Assembly (NCBI GenBank): GCA_028554795.2
Contig: CM068827.1
Span: 139,809,751-139,873,750 of the forward strand
Source of the DNA: Sinohyriopsis cumingii
Lineage: Eukaryota; Mollusca; Bivalvia; Unionida; Unionidae
Length of the DNA stretch: 64,000 nt
Direction: 5' to 3'
Part shown: piece after piece, positions 45,214-57,256 of the stretch
How positions within the stretch are numbered: the first letter of the stretch is position 1
Layout of the letters: every line of letters starts with the position of its first letter
Made by a program: the position numbers and the translations under genes
Notes under the pieces: generated by a model
What the model saw: only the letters and a program-made list of their open reading frames with translations
The model's database searches: none
What the model was told of the DNA's origin: nothing

Positions 45214-45246
45214 GTAGTAGTAGTATAGTGAGGATACTACTACTAC
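45214..45246. repeat. Perfect 13-bp hairpin of GTA/TAC triplets
   Basis: GTAGTAGTAGTAT and ATACTACTACTAC flank a 7-nt loop. It lies between the two VWA copies, and its role is unknown. Confidence 0.8.
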
Positions 45247-45389
45247 CACAACTATGCAACTATTTATACAATAACAACAAGTATTATTACTACTTCTAGT
45301 TCATTTTTTCTCTTCACTGTTTGAAATAATATATCCTCTTGGCCTGCTGCATGGTATTCTTATCATTCTAAATTGATCTGAATTTACAG

Positions 45390-45940
45390 TTTGATTGCTC
45401 AAGGCAGATAGATCTCAGAATAGTTCTAGATAACGTGAATAGTGTCGACAGAAAGGAGTGGGAAAAAGTCCTGAATTGTTTTGAGGGTTCATTGAAGATG
45501 GTTCACATCGGCAGCGGAATTTGTACTTGTCGGTGTTATTTCCTACGCTGATGAACCGACGCTTCAGTTCAAATTAGAATGCAATTGACTCAATCAAACA
45601 TAAGAGGGGATCAACTCGACCTGACAAAGGTCTTAAAATGTTGAGGAAGGACCTGTTCAACCCTGACAATGGCGATCGTTCAAATATCATAAATGTAGGA
45701 ATAATCATCACTGACGGAAAATCATACGATCCCGAAGCCACAGTGAAGGAGGCAGTAAAAGCAAAAGTGGATGACATTGACCTGATTGCAGTCGCAGTCG
45801 GAGACATCAGCTTCAATGAACTAAATGATATTATTTCTGATCCCGCCAACGACGTGTTTCACGTTCCTGGACACTGTGCTATAGATAATATAAGAGACTC
45901 CTTGTTCAAGGCAATGCGTCGATGCGAAGGTTCGTTTTAA
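45390..45940 (+). pseudogene. VWA domain, copy 2 (two frameshifts)
   Basis: It follows a good acceptor (GAATTTACAG at 45389). It starts FDCSRQIDLRIVLDNVNSVD with a MIDAS-like D-N-V-N-S, shifts frame near 45515 (LVGVISYADEPTLQFKLE) and again near 45590, then runs open to 45940. The last part contains LRKDLFNPDNGDRS, VGIIITDGKSYDPEATVKEA, DLIAVAVGDISFNELNDI and a closing Cys (MRRCEG). The second and third segments are typical collagen-type VWA. The galaxin-like block begins 530 bp downstream, so a VWA-galaxin gene is plausible. Confidence 0.7.
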
Positions 45941-46474
45941 ATTAGACTATTGATACAAACTTGAATTAAATATGTGTTTATAATATTTTAAAAACAGTCT
46001 AAAAATACATATTTTTCATTCAATATACGTTTAAAATGTAAATAAAATAAACGAATATGTCCCATAATGTTTGCATACGTACAATATGCAGACTGACGCA
46101 TTACTTTTTCAAGAAATATGTGGTAGGTAACATATTGAAATTGTCTCAGAAGTATTTATTTTTCTGAGAATTTATATACCATTGTATATCTTGATGTTGT
46201 CTGAGCTGTGCATGCATTTATAAAATTTTGTCTACACTTGTACTGTCAGAAAAATGGCAAACATCAAAATATGTATCCAATTTTTGACGGTATGACGAAA
46301 AAATAAATTTCTAATCATATTTGTATTTAATCTATCTTACTATATGTTTGGTCTATTCACTGGTCGTTTCTCACCAATGTAACATAGAAAACAAAAAGAA
46401 ATATTCTTTAATTGTGGCACAATTAGTAAATACATTGGGCACAAAGGATTTAAATTTCAATTTTTCCTTGTCAG

Positions 46475-48198
46475 ATGAATGTGGAGAGATTACAATAGAC
46501 TCCTCAAAGTATAAATGTTGCAATGGGAAAAGGAGTGACACTTTTGCGGTAATGTATACCTGCTGCTGTGGAAGAAAAGCCTTGATTCGAGGAAAGAAAT
46601 ATGTCGTTTTAATAGGATAGTATAAAGAGTTGGTGCAAATGCAAGTTCATGTTGTAGCAAAGTATCGTATGATCAAATAACTCATATCTGCTGTGATAGA
46701 ACTGTTAAAGAAAAGCAAGGAGGAAACAGATCTTAATGCTGTGATAGAAACAGCTATGATCCTCATACCAACATGTGTTGTAGAGGTACTGTAATTTAAA
46801 AGACATCACACTCAGATATTGGCTGCTGTGGAAATACAAGTTTCAATCCTCAAAAAAAAGTATGCTGCGACAGAGAATCTTGGACTTTTGTCAATGATAA
46901 CAGGATCACTGTATGCTGTGGCAAGCAAGGCTACGATCCAAACACCCAGTCTATCTGTGACTCGAGACTTTCCAATGGAAAACAAGCAATAAAAACAGAA
47001 TGCTGCGACGATATCGCCTATTACCCAGAAAACAACTTTGCTGTGGAGGAAAGTTTTATGGAAACAGAACAGATAGCGATGCTTTCTGTTGTGGCAACCA
47101 AACTCTAAATTCACGCGAGCACATCTGTTGCGATGGCAACGCAGAAGTAAAGTATTCGGATCACACTATTTGTTGCGGACAGGAAAGTTATGAGCCAAGT
47201 AACACAATATTTTGCCGAGGTAAAATATATAAAATGAACCAATATACAGAGTGTTGTGTAGACAAGGCATTTGATGCCTCCAAAGAGCTATGTTGCAATG
47301 GTCTTAATAATGTGAGAAGAAAATGGAAGGCAAACGACAACTGGTGCTGCGGAACAACAACCATCAATACCGATAAGGAACTCTGCTGTGATGGTATTCC
47401 TATTCCAAAAGATGATAGATGGTACAGGGCGAGATGTTGCCAAAACAATCTATTTGATTATGTTAAGAAGTTATGCTGCGATGGCAAGGTCACAAACAAA
47501 AGAGATAAGATCCATATTTGGTGTTGCAGTGACGTACGTTCGACCCTATTCTAATGTTTTGTTGCAATGGTAATTTGAAACCCTATCGTGGAAGCGATAC
47601 TTTGTACTGCAATGAGCAGAGTTTTGACCCTAAGGAATCAATATGCTGCGATGGTGTGCTTCATCCGAAACGACACATCTATGATGATCAGTGGTGTGGT
47701 AATCACATTATTGATAGCATGACCGAGAGATGTGGATGATCAGTTTTTCCAGCACCTGAATTCCTCAGAAATGAATGCTGCAACTCAGCGTTAATTGACT
47801 TTAACACCCATCTATGCTTTAATGACACGCCAAGATATTAAAGAAGACCTGCTGATGGTGCTTTTTGTGGATCAACGACCATGAATTCACTAAATAATCT
47901 TTGCTGCCTAGAATTTCCTCACCCGAAAGAATCGGGACCTGGCGGCAGATTCGTTTCTACTTGCTGTCAGTACCAATCATATAATTTTAAAACCCAAATA
48001 TGCTGCCATAATGTTGTCTTGACAAAGGATGTAGCAGCAGACAACTGGTGATATGGCAACATGACTATGGATACAAGTAAAGAAATATTTTACGATGGTA
48101 AACCGGTAACAACAAATAATACGAAGAATACATTTTGTTGTGGCCCTGCCAGCTACAATCCAAGAAATAGTTTGTGTTGCGATGCTCGAGAATTGTGA
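46475..48198 (+). pseudogene. Galaxin-like double-cysteine repeat block I (broken)
   Basis: It follows an acceptor TTTTTCCTTGTCAG (46474). About 15 repeats of roughly 28-35 residues alternate CCG/CC-x-N-x-F/Y-D/N-P with CCDG, for example YKCCNGKR, ICCDRTVKE, HICCDGNAEV, WCCGTTTINTDKELCCDG and TFCCGPASYNPRNSLCC. In-frame stops occur near 46617, 46734 and 46795, and frame changes near 47035 and 47540, then further stops to the end. The longest open piece is 47000-47554. Galaxins are secreted matrix proteins known from coral skeleton, and similar repeats occur in molluscs. No signal peptide is seen. Probably a decayed gene or a badly resolved one. Confidence 0.72.
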
Positions 48199-49894
48199 AG
48201 AGAGTTATAGAAGAATTTAACACAGATATTGGTTAGTCTGGCAAGAGAGAGACAATGTGATACGTTAAATGAACTGAATTATACACCAGTAATGAGTAAA
48301 GCGTTGATCGCATGATGTACAGCTATTTTTTGCTTTCATTGAATAAAACGATAATGACACAAAACAACATAGCAAAATTAATAGTAAATAGATTATGCTA
48401 AACACCGAATATACTTGTCTATAAGTTGGATCCCACTTCAAACTGCATAGACCCAAATCTGCCGTCGCATAATGTACAGGCTAATCTGTGTCTCTGTAGT
48501 TTGTTAGAAACAAGCAGTAAAGCAAACGGTACAGACCCTGAACTATCTGAACTACCGATTCTTTGGTGCAAAGTCATATCAGGTGTATGTTGGTTGCAGT
48601 TGGACTTACACTCTAGTACAGACGGTATATTCGGGGTATCATTAAAGTAATTAAGGATAAAGCCAAGCACGTGTGATTATAAAATCTTGCCGACTTGTTG
48701 AGCACAACTGTGTCATGCTGCATCGAGATTAATCTACTCAACTCTCCCATTCCCGGTCGAGTGTAACTCAGAATCCAGTAGCTTTTACGAAGAAATCTAA
48801 ACAGTTCAGATAAGGGTCTAAGTTGGCCCATAAACGTGAGGAAACCAGAGCACAGTGTAACTTTATTATGCTTGTTGTTGTACTGTACTGTTTACGTGTA
48901 CACATCTAGGCTGCATACATGACCACAAGGTCAGGATCAGTATATCATTGAGCCACTTTTGTACCTATGTGATTTCTTTCCGTGACGTCTCCATGGTAGT
49001 TTTATTAATGCTAGTATTGCGGTATTGAAACAAACTCTTGATATTACGTTAGATACAAAGGCTTTGATATACACCGATTGTGCCGTTGATACAAATAGTC
49101 CGTTCACTTCCTTTCCCCATGCTTTTTTCTTATAAAAAAATAAAAGAAACACACGAATAAACGTCTGGATGCCAATAATGGCCAAATTGTGCACCTATCT
49201 AAATAAAACGTGTCAGTTGACCTGTAAACACACAATCAAACCAACAAACACACACGCAAACCGACAAACACACTCATGTTGCAAACAGTGCTGAGTGCTG
49301 AAACGGCGCTGAAAGTCAATCAGAGCATATATATGATGTGCACACAAATCTGCATATGTAATTTCATATGTTCTTGTTTGAAGTTTTGGTACGAATCTAT
49401 TAGCTTGTTTTGCCCTCGAAATCTAATTCAAAATACAAGGATAAAGCAATATCAATCAGATAAGTTAATAAAAGAATGTGCAAATTGAACAAAGTTATCT
49501 ATCCATGCATTCGAATAGCCTCCTATCTTTCATTTCCTTAGGTGAGGTTATTCTTATGCATAGTGCTTACAAACTTAAGATGTTAAGACAGACAAGAAAT
49601 AATAAATATCCCACTAGTGTATTTACAGTAAGAAGAAATGAAACACAATGGCGGGTATTTATTGGAGTTACCAATACAAACGAATCATACTGTGTGCCAG
49701 ACAAAGGCCGGACAAGCTGGAAATTTTTCTCTAATCAAATCAACATGAAAGTCAATCCGTCTTTCAATATAGCTACCTATCTCCACTGCTTTTATGCTAT
49801 TTGTGGTTTGCTGAAGCTGAGCAGACTAAACTGCAAGATTGATTTTGTCTGAAACTTCTAATTCACTGGGTAAATCATGTATCACTTCTTCATA
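48199..49894. other. Non-genic stretch
   Basis: Short ORFs on both strands near 48419-48670 and 49478-49852 show no motif. Nothing else is recognised. Confidence 0.4.
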
Positions 49895-50424
49895 TTTATA
49901 AGAACCTTGTATCACTTGTTTGATATTCTAAAGAACCATGTATCACTTGCTTGATATTCAGGAGATCCTTGTATCCCTTGATTGATATTCAGGAGATCCT
50001 TGTATCCCTTGATTGATATTCAGGAGATCCTTGTATCCCTTGATTGATATTCAGTAGATCCTTGTATCCCTTGAATGATATTCAGGAGATCCTTGTATCA
50101 CTTACTTGATATTCAGGAGATCCTTGTATCCCTTGATTGATATTCAGGAGATCCTTGTATCCCTTGATTGATATTCAGGAGATCCTTGTATCCCTTGATT
50201 GATATTCAGTAGATCCTTGTATCCCTTGATTGATATTCAGGAGATCCTTGTATCACTTACTTGATATTCAGGAGATCCTTGTATCCCTTGATTGATATTC
50301 AGGAGATCCTTATATCCCTTGATTGATATTCAGTAGATCCTTGTATCCCTTGATTGATATTCAGGAGATTCTTGTATCCCTTGATTGATATTCAGGAGAT
50401 CCTTGTATCCCTTGATTGATATTA
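49895..50424. repeat. 31-bp minisatellite, about 17 copies
   Basis: The unit includes GATCCTTGTATCCCTTGATT followed by GATATTCAG. A variant with TCACTTACTTGAT recurs at two places about 186 bp apart (near 50097 and 50252), pointing to a six-unit higher-order repeat. Confidence 0.93.
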
Positions 50425-51094
50425 TGAGGACCCAAATAAATGCTAATCAACAACCTTGTGTAACTTTCTATACCTGTCTTGCTCTTTCATGGTATAGCTA
50501 TTAATTTATTCGAATGTACACACACCAACTGTGCTCGCAATTTCTGCGTCTGAGTAGGACGGCAATTACGCGATGGACATCAAAGGAATCCTCACTAGTA
50601 TGGCTTGAATGTCGTGTTAGTATCTGATACACCTAGGAATGGAATAGTATAGTCCTGTTGTTGTATTTTGCATTTTCTAAAGTACAGAAGTACTGAGGCT
50701 ATTTCGTTAAGCTCATTCCTTCACTGAAGCGCAAATCTATATTTTGGCCCATGATGATGGTTCTTTTTAGTCGTTCGGTAAATTAAGAGGATTTTGAAAT
50801 ATTGTTAACTTGACGCTAGATGACGATAGCGAATATCGCCAGTATAAAATTTAGACCTGGGTTTTAACAGAACCTGGCAAATTAGATACATGTCACGGGA
50901 ATATATTAGCCGGAAAGGTATTCTCTTCTACTCCAGAGTGAACTGTGACGGATTAACCTTCCAGTATTATTTTCAGTGTCCATTTAATGAGAAAAGTTGA
51001 TTCATGAATGGCCTTGCACCTCTACTAACAAACTAGTATGTCTGCTGAGCTATTTGCAGTGTGATACGGTATAAAACGCTCTAGCTATCTCAAT
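50425..51094. other. Non-genic stretch
   Basis: No gene or repeat structure is recognised. Confidence 0.45.
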
Positions 51095-51136
51095 CATCTC
51101 TCTCTCTCTCTGTCTCTCTCTCTGTCTCTCTCTCTG

Positions 51137-51214
<78 letters not shown>
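51095..51214. repeat. (CT)n-(TA)n compound microsatellite
   Basis: CT units with regular TG interruptions, then a pure TA run from about 51155. Confidence 0.96.
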
Positions 51215-51215
<1 letters not shown>

Positions 51216-51954
51216 TTGTTAGCCATGGTCAAACGATTCGGGAAATCATGTACTGTAGTAATAAAATGCAATTGAGTTTCATCGGAGTAATATGATCTAA
51301 AACCTTTATTAAGTGAATTAAGTACTTTATCTTCTTCGATTTAAGAGAGTGTATGATGGAAGACAACGTGATTTAAATCCCTTATACGAAACCGATGCTA
51401 GTGATAAGAATCAGTAGTTTTCCACAAAATGCCTATTAGCTCATTGGGAATACAAACGAAATTGTGGTACCAAACTATTCGTCTGCTAAATCCCTTGTTG
51501 AAAGTTGTCACTTAAACCATAAGATAATACGACTGAACATTGTTATAGCGCCATGTTTTGGATTTAATCAGAACCTGAAATACATAACACAGTGTAGTTT
51601 GCGAAATAGAATTAATTTTTAGCAAATCCGTGCTAGACTTGAAATCAGCTTCGGCAATACAGATTTTGAACACTCTGCCGGACCCAGCAAAGCATGAAAT
51701 ATGTTATTCAATATATATATGTAAACATTCACCTGCATTTAATCATATCCCACTATATTAGTATTCTCGTAATAGGAAATCATCAATTATTAACGGTAGG
51801 ATAAGACACTACTGCATTGATTTAAATAATGATTTATTTTCAATTTTTTCTTACTGATAGCGCATTGTGCACATGTAGAGGGGACGATGAGACTGCTTAC
51901 CTATATATTTTTAATTGTAAGAAATATACATTACCAAGACTGAGTCTACTGCAT
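51215..51954. other. Non-genic stretch
   Basis: No gene is recognised. Confidence 0.4.
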
Positions 51955-52800
51955 TGCTTCAGTCAGTTATTCATCCCTGTGTATTACTGTCTTGCTGATT
52001 GGATCAATCAGTTATTCACCCATGTGTATTACTGTCTTGCTGATTGGATCAGTTATTCATCCCTGTGTATTACTGTCTTGCTGATTGGATCAATCAGTTA
52101 TTCACCCATGTGTATTACTGTCTTGCTGATTGGATCAGTTATTCATCCATGTGTATTACTGTCTTGCTGATTGGATCTGTTATTCATCCATGTGTATTAC
52201 TGTCTTGCTGATTGGATCAGTTATTCATCCATGTGTATTACTGTCTTGCTGATTGGATCTGTTATTCATCCATGTGTATTACTGTCTTGCTGATTGGATC
52301 TGTTATTCATCCATGTGTATTACTGTCTTGCTGATTGGATCAGTTATTCATCTATGTGTATTACTGTCTTGCTGATTGGATGTGTATTACTGTCTTGCTG
52401 ATTGGATCTGTTATTCATCCATGTGTATTACTGTCTTGCTGATTGGATCTGTTATTCATCCATGTGTATTACTGTCTTGCTGATTGGATCAGTTATTCAT
52501 CCATGTGTATTACTGTCTTGCTGATTGGATCTGTTATTCATCCATGTGTATTGCTGTCTTGCTGATTGGATCAGTTATTCATCCATGTGTATTACTGTCT
52601 TGCTGATTGGATCTGTTATTCATCCATGTGTATTACTGTCTTGCTGATTGGATCAGTTATTCATCCATGTGTATTACTGTCTTGCTGATTGGATCAGTTA
52701 TTCATCCATGTGTATTACTGTCTTGCTGATTGGATCTGTTATTCATCCATGTGTATTACTGTCTTGCTGATTGGATCAATCAGTTATATTCAACCATGTG
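51955..52800. repeat. 41-bp minisatellite, about 20 copies
   Basis: The unit contains ATTCATCCATGTGTATTACT then GTCTTGCTGATTGGATC. Units alternate in a CAGTTA versus TGTTA start and some carry an extra CAAT. The period is not a multiple of three, so the 113-codon ORF entering it is not a protein repeat. Confidence 0.95.
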
Positions 52801-53385
52801 AATTACTGTCTAGCTGATTGGATTAGCTCTGCTGTAACATGATCTAAACACCCAGATCGTTGAAATATTCCAGGCCTTTATTAAGATGCTAGTAGATTTC
52901 AATAAAGGTCCCAAGAAATACCATTTAATGGCATAATCTCCCTCCTTTACCTGTCACATAATCCTTTTATCATATCGCCTACTTTCTCATCCTTCCTTTA
53001 TCTTCTTTAAATTAGCTGTTTTACATTTATTTTATATTAACTGTTAGCATGATGGGCTTTTCATTATTCATTTATATTAATACAGTATGTTTCTTGTACA
53101 CGCATAAGTATATACACGCTATGCTAGTACATAACACATTTCATGAACCTATTTGTGTGTTTGGGAGTGGAGGTCGCATCAACACATTCAAGATTGGAAT
53201 TCATTCGGCACACTACTGAAATTCATTCTGAATTCTTTAAAAATTTGGACTTGTGACATAACTTTAAAAACTATTTGCGACTTCATGTATGATACTGTAA
53301 GTTCTTTTCGAACTGTCATTTTGTATTGTATGGAAAGAAATTATTTTTCTTTTACTTAGTTTAAGACCATAGACCATATATTCAT

Positions 53386-53431
<46 letters not shown>

Positions 53432-54239
53432 ATATATATCTAGATGAGAAACAGCTTTGGACTAGGATAATTAAACTCTAGCAAAACTCCTTAAATCATT
53501 TTCTGCAACAGTTATTCGTGCTTGTGTATGAATTAAGCAAAAGAACATATGCAATTATAAAAAGAAAGTTAGTACACATAAAGGAAATCTACATATGCAA
53601 TGCAGTTGATTTCTTTCATAATACATATTCAAGAGGTAATTTTGAGGGTGTAATTGCGTCTTATGATAATAAATGGTTGGGCATCGGGTTTTATTGACTG
53701 TGTTAAATATTTCGTCTCATAAAATCTGCACATTATAGGGATTAATGGAATAGATTGTTGAACGTGTTTTCTCCATTTTAAAAAATCTGATTGGTGGGTT
53801 GATTACCAAGGTGTGCTTGATAAACTCGGTGAAAACCAGCTCTAAAGGAAAGTAGACTGATTTTACGAAAATGCCGAGTTACACAATAAAGTGGACATTT
53901 TGGGACCTGATGTTTCTTACACTCACATCCGTCACTCTCACAGATAATCCCCATCGTAAGTGTGCAGTATGTTTCTCTCCATCTCCTGCTATATACATTT
54001 TTATTTTTATTCCTCGTTTTCAATGATATTCATTTTATATTCTTTTAGTTCCAAAATCTGGATTGATAATCAGGTAATTTCTACCACTTGTACCAGTTCA
54101 CATGCCAACACCCCCTCCCCCAAAAAGAAAACCCAACAAAACATTCTTCATACGTTTTATCCCAACGAGAAGACCTAACATTAGAAACGAACGAAATGTG
54201 TATTCGTTAGAGCAATGTTTTATGTAACATGTTGTCCCT
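52801..54239. other. Non-genic stretch with (CT)n at 53389-53427
   Basis: Apart from the (CT)n tract I see only short chance ORFs. Confidence 0.45.
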
Positions 54240-56745
54240 AGTGTTGATCGTCGTCGTTGTGAATTCTTTACTCTTTGACGATGTTAATTTATTGCTGGGA
54301 GGTAAGGTTGTAGTCAATCCATTTATAACTGACATGCTTTGCTTGGATCAAAAGGTTCCTTTTATTGAAAATTTTAATACCCATCTTGTACAGTTACAAG
54401 AGCTATGGATAAAAGAGCTCTAGAAAATGAAGTTGACCAGGAAACTATTCCTCTGGCTGACCCATGTATTGGTCAGGCTTTTGATGAGGTCACATTTGCT
54501 ACTGTTACTGATCAAACCAAAGGTATTGATCATTTTTATCCTTTTAACCACTCATTCCCTTATGTCTAATCAGGGTGATGAATGCCATTCACTTGTCGTT
54601 GAACAAGTAATGATCCTAAGATCTCCTGTTTGTTTCAGATGGTTATTAGCGAAGTTGATTCCGCAGATGTACCAGCTAGATATTTTTGGAAACATGGGGC
54701 ACTTATGAGTAAATGGAACCCACCCAAGGTATACGCTGATGACGAGTGGTTCTTTATCTATCAAACGTTAGTGCCTAAGCCATATAGACAAAACAGTCTA
54801 AGTTTAACCCATGAAACTCATTTGGCTGGTCATCTGGGAGTCAGTAAAACCTACCACAAGCTCTTACGTCATTTGTATTGGCCTAAAGTTAAGAATGATA
54901 TAACTAACTACTGCAGATCTTGATACACTTGTCAAATGATAAGAAAACCTAACCAAAACATACATAAAACTAATTTACAAAAAAATTCAATCATTCGACG
55001 AACCATTTAGTAGAATAATGGTAGATTGGGTAGGTCCTTTCCCCAAGACCTAGTCAGGCAACTAATATTTGTTGACCATTATGTGTGCGTCAGCAAGGTT
55101 TCCAGAGGCAATTTCTTTACAAAATATAAAGACTAAAACTACAGACAAAGCCTTAATAAAGTTCTGTACACTTTTTGGCCTTCATTGGTCCGTGTACTCT
55201 GATCAAGGTTCTAATTTTATGTCAGGGATCTTCCAATAAGTTATGTATGAAATAGGTATTCAACAGTTTATGTTCCTACGTATCACCCTGAAAGCAATGG
55301 GCACATTTGAAAGATTCCATCAGACTTAAAAGAATATGATATGGTTATATTGTTTTGATACCAGAAAAGAGTGGGACGAATGTGCTTTAATATTATTATT
55401 AGCTGTTAGAGAGTCGGTTCAAGAGTTCCTTGGGTTTAGTTATTTTGAACTTGTTTTTGGACACATTGTTCGTGGACCATTGAAGTTGTTGAAGGAAAAA
55501 CTTTTTTAACAGAAGAATCAGGGATTAATATACTTCATTATGTCTCGGATTTTAAATACAAACTATCGAAAGCTTGTGAAATGGTCTGAAATAATCTTCA
55601 GTCTACCGAACCATACATGAATTTGAGGTATAAAAAAACTACAAAGAAAACTTTTCAACCTGGTGATAAAGTTCTGGCTCTCCTACCTATACCTCAAAGT
55701 TCTCTTCAGGCTTGGTATTATGGTCCCTATATAGTTAAAAACAAAGTAAGTGATTTAAATTATATCATCGATTCTCTTGGGAGGTGGAAAGTGAAGTACG
55801 TCTGATATATCAATACGTTAAAGGAATATATTGATCGAGATATGTCTGTAATCCATTCAGTAAATTTGGTTAGTCCTGTCCCACACAACGACGATTTAAA
55901 TGAAGACGTACATCATGAATATAATGATTTTGGTTCAGCCAGTCTTCAAAACTCTGCGATAATAAAAAATATGGATAACAAACTCTCACATATACAGCCA
56001 CAGGAGACGAAAGAGTTAAAACAGCTAATATGCGAATATAAGCACTTGTTTCCAGATGTTCCGTCTCGAACAAAGTCTTCCATGATTTTGAAATCGTAGA
56101 TTATAAACCTGTATAACAGCGCTCCTACAGGATGAATCCTCTCAAGCAGGAATGTTTGGAGAAGGAAGTCGAATATTTTTTGGAGAATGACTTCAGTGAA
56201 CCAAGCAAAAGTAATTGGTGTTAGCCGTGCATTCTTGTTCCAAAACCAAATAATTCTTTCCGAATGTGCACAGACTACAGAAAACTGAACAGTGTCACCA
56301 AAATAGACTCATTTCTAATACCGAGAATTGATGGTTGGCTTGGCAGGATTGAAAATGCAAAATATGTCACCAAGTCTGACCTTTTGAAAGGATTCTGGCT
56401 GATTCCACTTACGGAAAGAGCAAGAGAAATGTCTCAAAAAAGTTTTTAAAAAGTACCAGAAAAATTATTCCACTATCGAGAAGGAGCGCTTTGCTCTAAT
56501 TATGTCTTTACAACACTTTGAAGAGTATATTAATTCTGCTACTTCTCATATTAGTGTATTCAGTTATTCAGTTATTACAACCCCCTTACTTTTCAGCAAC
56601 AAAATGAAGAAGAAAAAAAACAAACAAAAAAACAGGTGGCTGAGATTGAGTTTGATATTGCAAAACTACAACATTGATATTCTTCACCTCAAGGGAAAAT
56701 AAAATTTAATTGCAGATGCACGTTCACGTGTATAAGAGTTTTATA
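54240..56745 (+). mobile_element. Gmr1-like Ty3/gypsy retrotransposon fragment (PR-IN-RT-RH order)
   Basis: In order on one strand: a protease-end motif GGKVVVNPFITDMLCLDQ (about 54298); integrase zinc finger HLAGHLGVSKTYHKLLRHLYW with C-x4-C (54820-54935); decayed integrase core; a GPY module DKVLALLPIPQ...WYYGPYIVK (55670-55740). Then a linker with LKQLICEYKHLFPDVPSRT, gypsy-type reverse transcriptase NSFRMCTDYRKLNSVTKID and SDLLKGFWLIPL (56255-56400), and an RNase H tail NYSTIEKERFALI, RWLRLSLILQNYNIDI. Integrase before RT in a gypsy-type pol is the defining trait of Gmr1 elements. The RT catalytic YxDD region is deleted between about 56440 and 56450. There are many stops and no LTRs are found; a purine tract (ATGAGGGGAG) lies near 56866. 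Confidence 0.75.
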
Positions 56746-57109
56746 TTGCTTTATTTTGCATACATTTTGTACGTTCATTATACCTCTTCCTGTGTGATTT
56801 CATCATCTGTGTATTTGATCAATATTAAAAAAGAAAGCTTTATTGCACAAATCTTTCTTTCCCTTATGAGGGGAGTTTTTATTTATATCTATATTTTTGT
56901 AACTCCTGGTACATGATTTTATTTAATTGTCGTAATTTTTGTTCATGTTTGTAAACTGTATAGAGTATATTTTGTCCGTGACCTGGCTCTGTTAAGAACG
57001 CTCATTGCATAGGATCTATAAATAGACGTTTATGTATGTATTTACAATTCTTAATAATAGTCTTAATAACAAGACTTAGAATGGCGCATATGGCTTTGTC
57101 AATGTGATT
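56746..57109. other. Possible retrotransposon 3' flank
   Basis: AT-rich sequence after the RNase H tail with a purine-rich tract near 56866 that could be the polypurine primer site. No matching LTR is found. Confidence 0.3.
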
Positions 57110-57256
57110 AAAATCTTAATATTAATGCTAAGTGTCTAGTGAGGCAGCTGTTAGTACCATTTAAGAAGTTTTTGGTATGACTCGGCCGGGGTTCTAACCC
57201 GCCACCTCCCGCACCTGAGGCGGACGCTCTAACCACAAGGCCACCGGAGCTGTCTG
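57110..57256 (-). repeat. tRNA-derived SINE copy 4 (tail truncated)
   Basis: The head half only: complement reads an A-box-like TTAGAG segment and a B-box-like GGTTAGAACCCC segment. It matches copy 2 over about 135 bp and abuts galaxin-like block II. Confidence 0.75.

Noticed and set aside
47188..47448. Minus-strand ORFs across the galaxin-like blocks (also 59811-60580 and 60696-60957)
   Set aside because: They are complements of the Cys-rich repeats and have no independent signal.
51829..52170. ORF with repeated VYYCLADWI units as a repeat protein
   Set aside because: The 41-bp period is not a multiple of three, and the peptide repeats change frame along the array.
49895..52800. CRISPR array from regularly spaced 31- and 41-bp repeats
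   Set aside because: The units are head-to-tail without unique spacers, no cas genes are present, and the DNA is eukaryotic.
54240..56745. Two tandem ordinary gypsy copies explaining the IN-before-RT order
   Set aside because: The linker between the GPY module and RT is only about 300 bp, has no LTR or gag, and protease directly precedes IN in the same fragment.
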